A DNA stretch of 64,000 nucleotides from Stichopus chloronotus. Lineage: Eukaryota; Echinodermata; Holothuroidea; Aspidochirotida; Stichopodidae. Positions 63,213-64,000 of this stretch are shown piece by piece (positions within the stretch are counted from its first letter, which is position 1; every line of letters begins with the position of its first letter). Made by a program: the position numbers and the translations under genes. The stretch lies in NCBI GenBank assembly GCA_021234535.1, contig CM037837.1, positions 8,282,218 to 8,346,217 of the forward strand. Direction: 5' to 3'. The notes under the pieces are model-generated. The model made no database searches and was not told the origin of the DNA. It saw nothing but the letters and a program-made list of their open reading frames with translations.

Positions 63213-63725
63213 CTACAACTCACTGGTGTGGGTATTCACGAGTGACTATATTTACCCCTTGCCTCACTAATGCATCCATTTGGCATGGTAGGACAGGTGT
63301 CCACGGCACGCTGCACCAAACGAAAAATTCTAATGCAAACTACTCGAGGAAGCGAGGGAGTGACAAGATACACACACGTACACACCCACAAAATTGCCAA
63401 ATGCTAGACCATGGTCAATACGGTAGTGCACAGGTTACATGAGGTGAGAAAGTATGCGCTGTGAATTGATAGAATTAACTAGGCTAGAACAGTACAAAAT
63501 CTGGCGCCAAAAAACTTGAATAATTAAGGTTTTCGAGCCAGTCGCCTTTGCAAGAGGCAAGAAAATAGCGGAGCTTTGGAAAATGCATGAGAGACATCGA
63601 GCTAAAGGCAAACGAGGGCGGGCTAGGACTAGAGGGTGTAGTGCTAGAATTAGTTTCAAGGATGATTTGAGCATGGGTCAAATGTATGCATTAGTGAGGC
63701 AAGGGGTCAGTACATGTCTATGATA
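63213..63725. mobile_element. Fold-back element, CTCACTGGTGTGGG family (copy 3), carrying a family A insert
   Basis: The left end is the leader CAACTCACTGGTGTGGG, followed by an arm beginning CCCCTTGCCTCACTAATGC. The right end is the inverse arm, GCATTAGTGAGGCAAGGGG, then TCAGTACATGTCTATGAT. The right arm continues inward through TAGTTTCAAGGATGATTTG and CGAGGGCGGGCTAGGAC. Inside, 63340-63475 is an inverted family A copy ending GCGCTGTGAATTG. No coding frame is recognised. The same family is at 35403-35720 and, as a single arm, at 24261-24455. Confidence 0.7.
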
Positions 63726-64000
63726 TGAATATAAACAATTCAGAATGACGTCGTGAAACAATAAGTGAAGCCCCAAAACCATGTGGCACAAATACAACAG
63801 CAACTTTAGGATAACAAAATTTACAAACAGCTAAACCTTGGAATATGCTTTTCCCTCAATGTTTTCTGGATATTTAAAACAAAACCAATCACATTGGTTA
63901 CATTTTCTTGTGTTTTCACCGAAGATGCAGTTAGATATCAAACGAACAAATTCTCGAGCAGTATACAAGCATTTAATACGGTAAATGTTGAAGACTAAGA

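Larger units (their letters stand above)
57068..64000 (-). other. Upstream intron or 5' region of the minus-strand gene
   Basis: I found no upstream exon of the minus-strand gene here, so the intron 5' of 57067 probably runs past the window end. It holds the nested MITE, the fold-back element at 63213, family A copies, and a GC-rich patch at 61480-61560 with a 24-codon minus frame starting MARRRGGPAQ. No promoter or start can be placed. Confidence 0.5.

Overview
The window is nuclear DNA of an intron-rich animal: AT-rich, no operons, no long open frames, many short dispersed repeats, microsatellites and homopolymer runs, and a few very short exons with canonical splice sites separated by introns of several kilobases. 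The repeat content points to a marine deuterostome. It includes degenerate tandem units carrying ACCTTTGACCTC, a DIRS-type tyrosine-recombinase retrotransposon, TTAA-bounded MITEs and fold-back elements. I favour an echinoderm, possibly a sea cucumber, but this rests on memory of such repeats and not on a database search.

Host gene. The only host gene I can support is the 3' part of one gene on the minus strand, running from high to low coordinates. Its exons are 57067-56975 (31 codons), 46732-46697 (12 codons), 38684-38658 (9 codons) and a terminal exon 31532-31467 (21 codons plus stop). All have good polypyrimidine-AG acceptors, and the three internal ones have good GT donors. All are in phase 0, so they join without a frame change in any skipping combination. 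They encode a Ser/Arg/Asn-rich, then acidic, probably disordered region that ends in a short amphipathic C-terminal helix. I do not recognise the family. Weaker possible exons lie at 36669-36556 and 50440-50193 (same strand) and at 16962-16915 (beyond the stop, so a different transcript if real).

Layout. 1-12.3 kb: no supported gene, only simple repeats, a dispersed repeat and a palindrome. 12.3-14.1 kb: ACCTTTGACCTC tandem block and a hAT-like element. 16-22.5 kb: possible exon, two TTAA-bounded MITEs, a hairpin. 23.7-26.2 kb: a minisatellite split by a fold-back element, then a 22-bp degenerate tandem region. 26-31.4 kb: probable 3'UTR and downstream sequence. 31.5-57 kb: the gene with introns full of repeats, including a GC-rich MITE (40.7 kb), a pogo/Tigger-like end (48.4 kb), the decayed DIRS element (51.8-52.6 kb) and several MITEs (53.7-55.9 kb). 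57-64 kb: more intron or upstream sequence, with a nested insertion at 58 kb and another fold-back element at 63 kb.

Most apparent open frames of 60-120 codons show no splice context, no recognisable domain and often overlapping frames on both strands; I treat them as chance.
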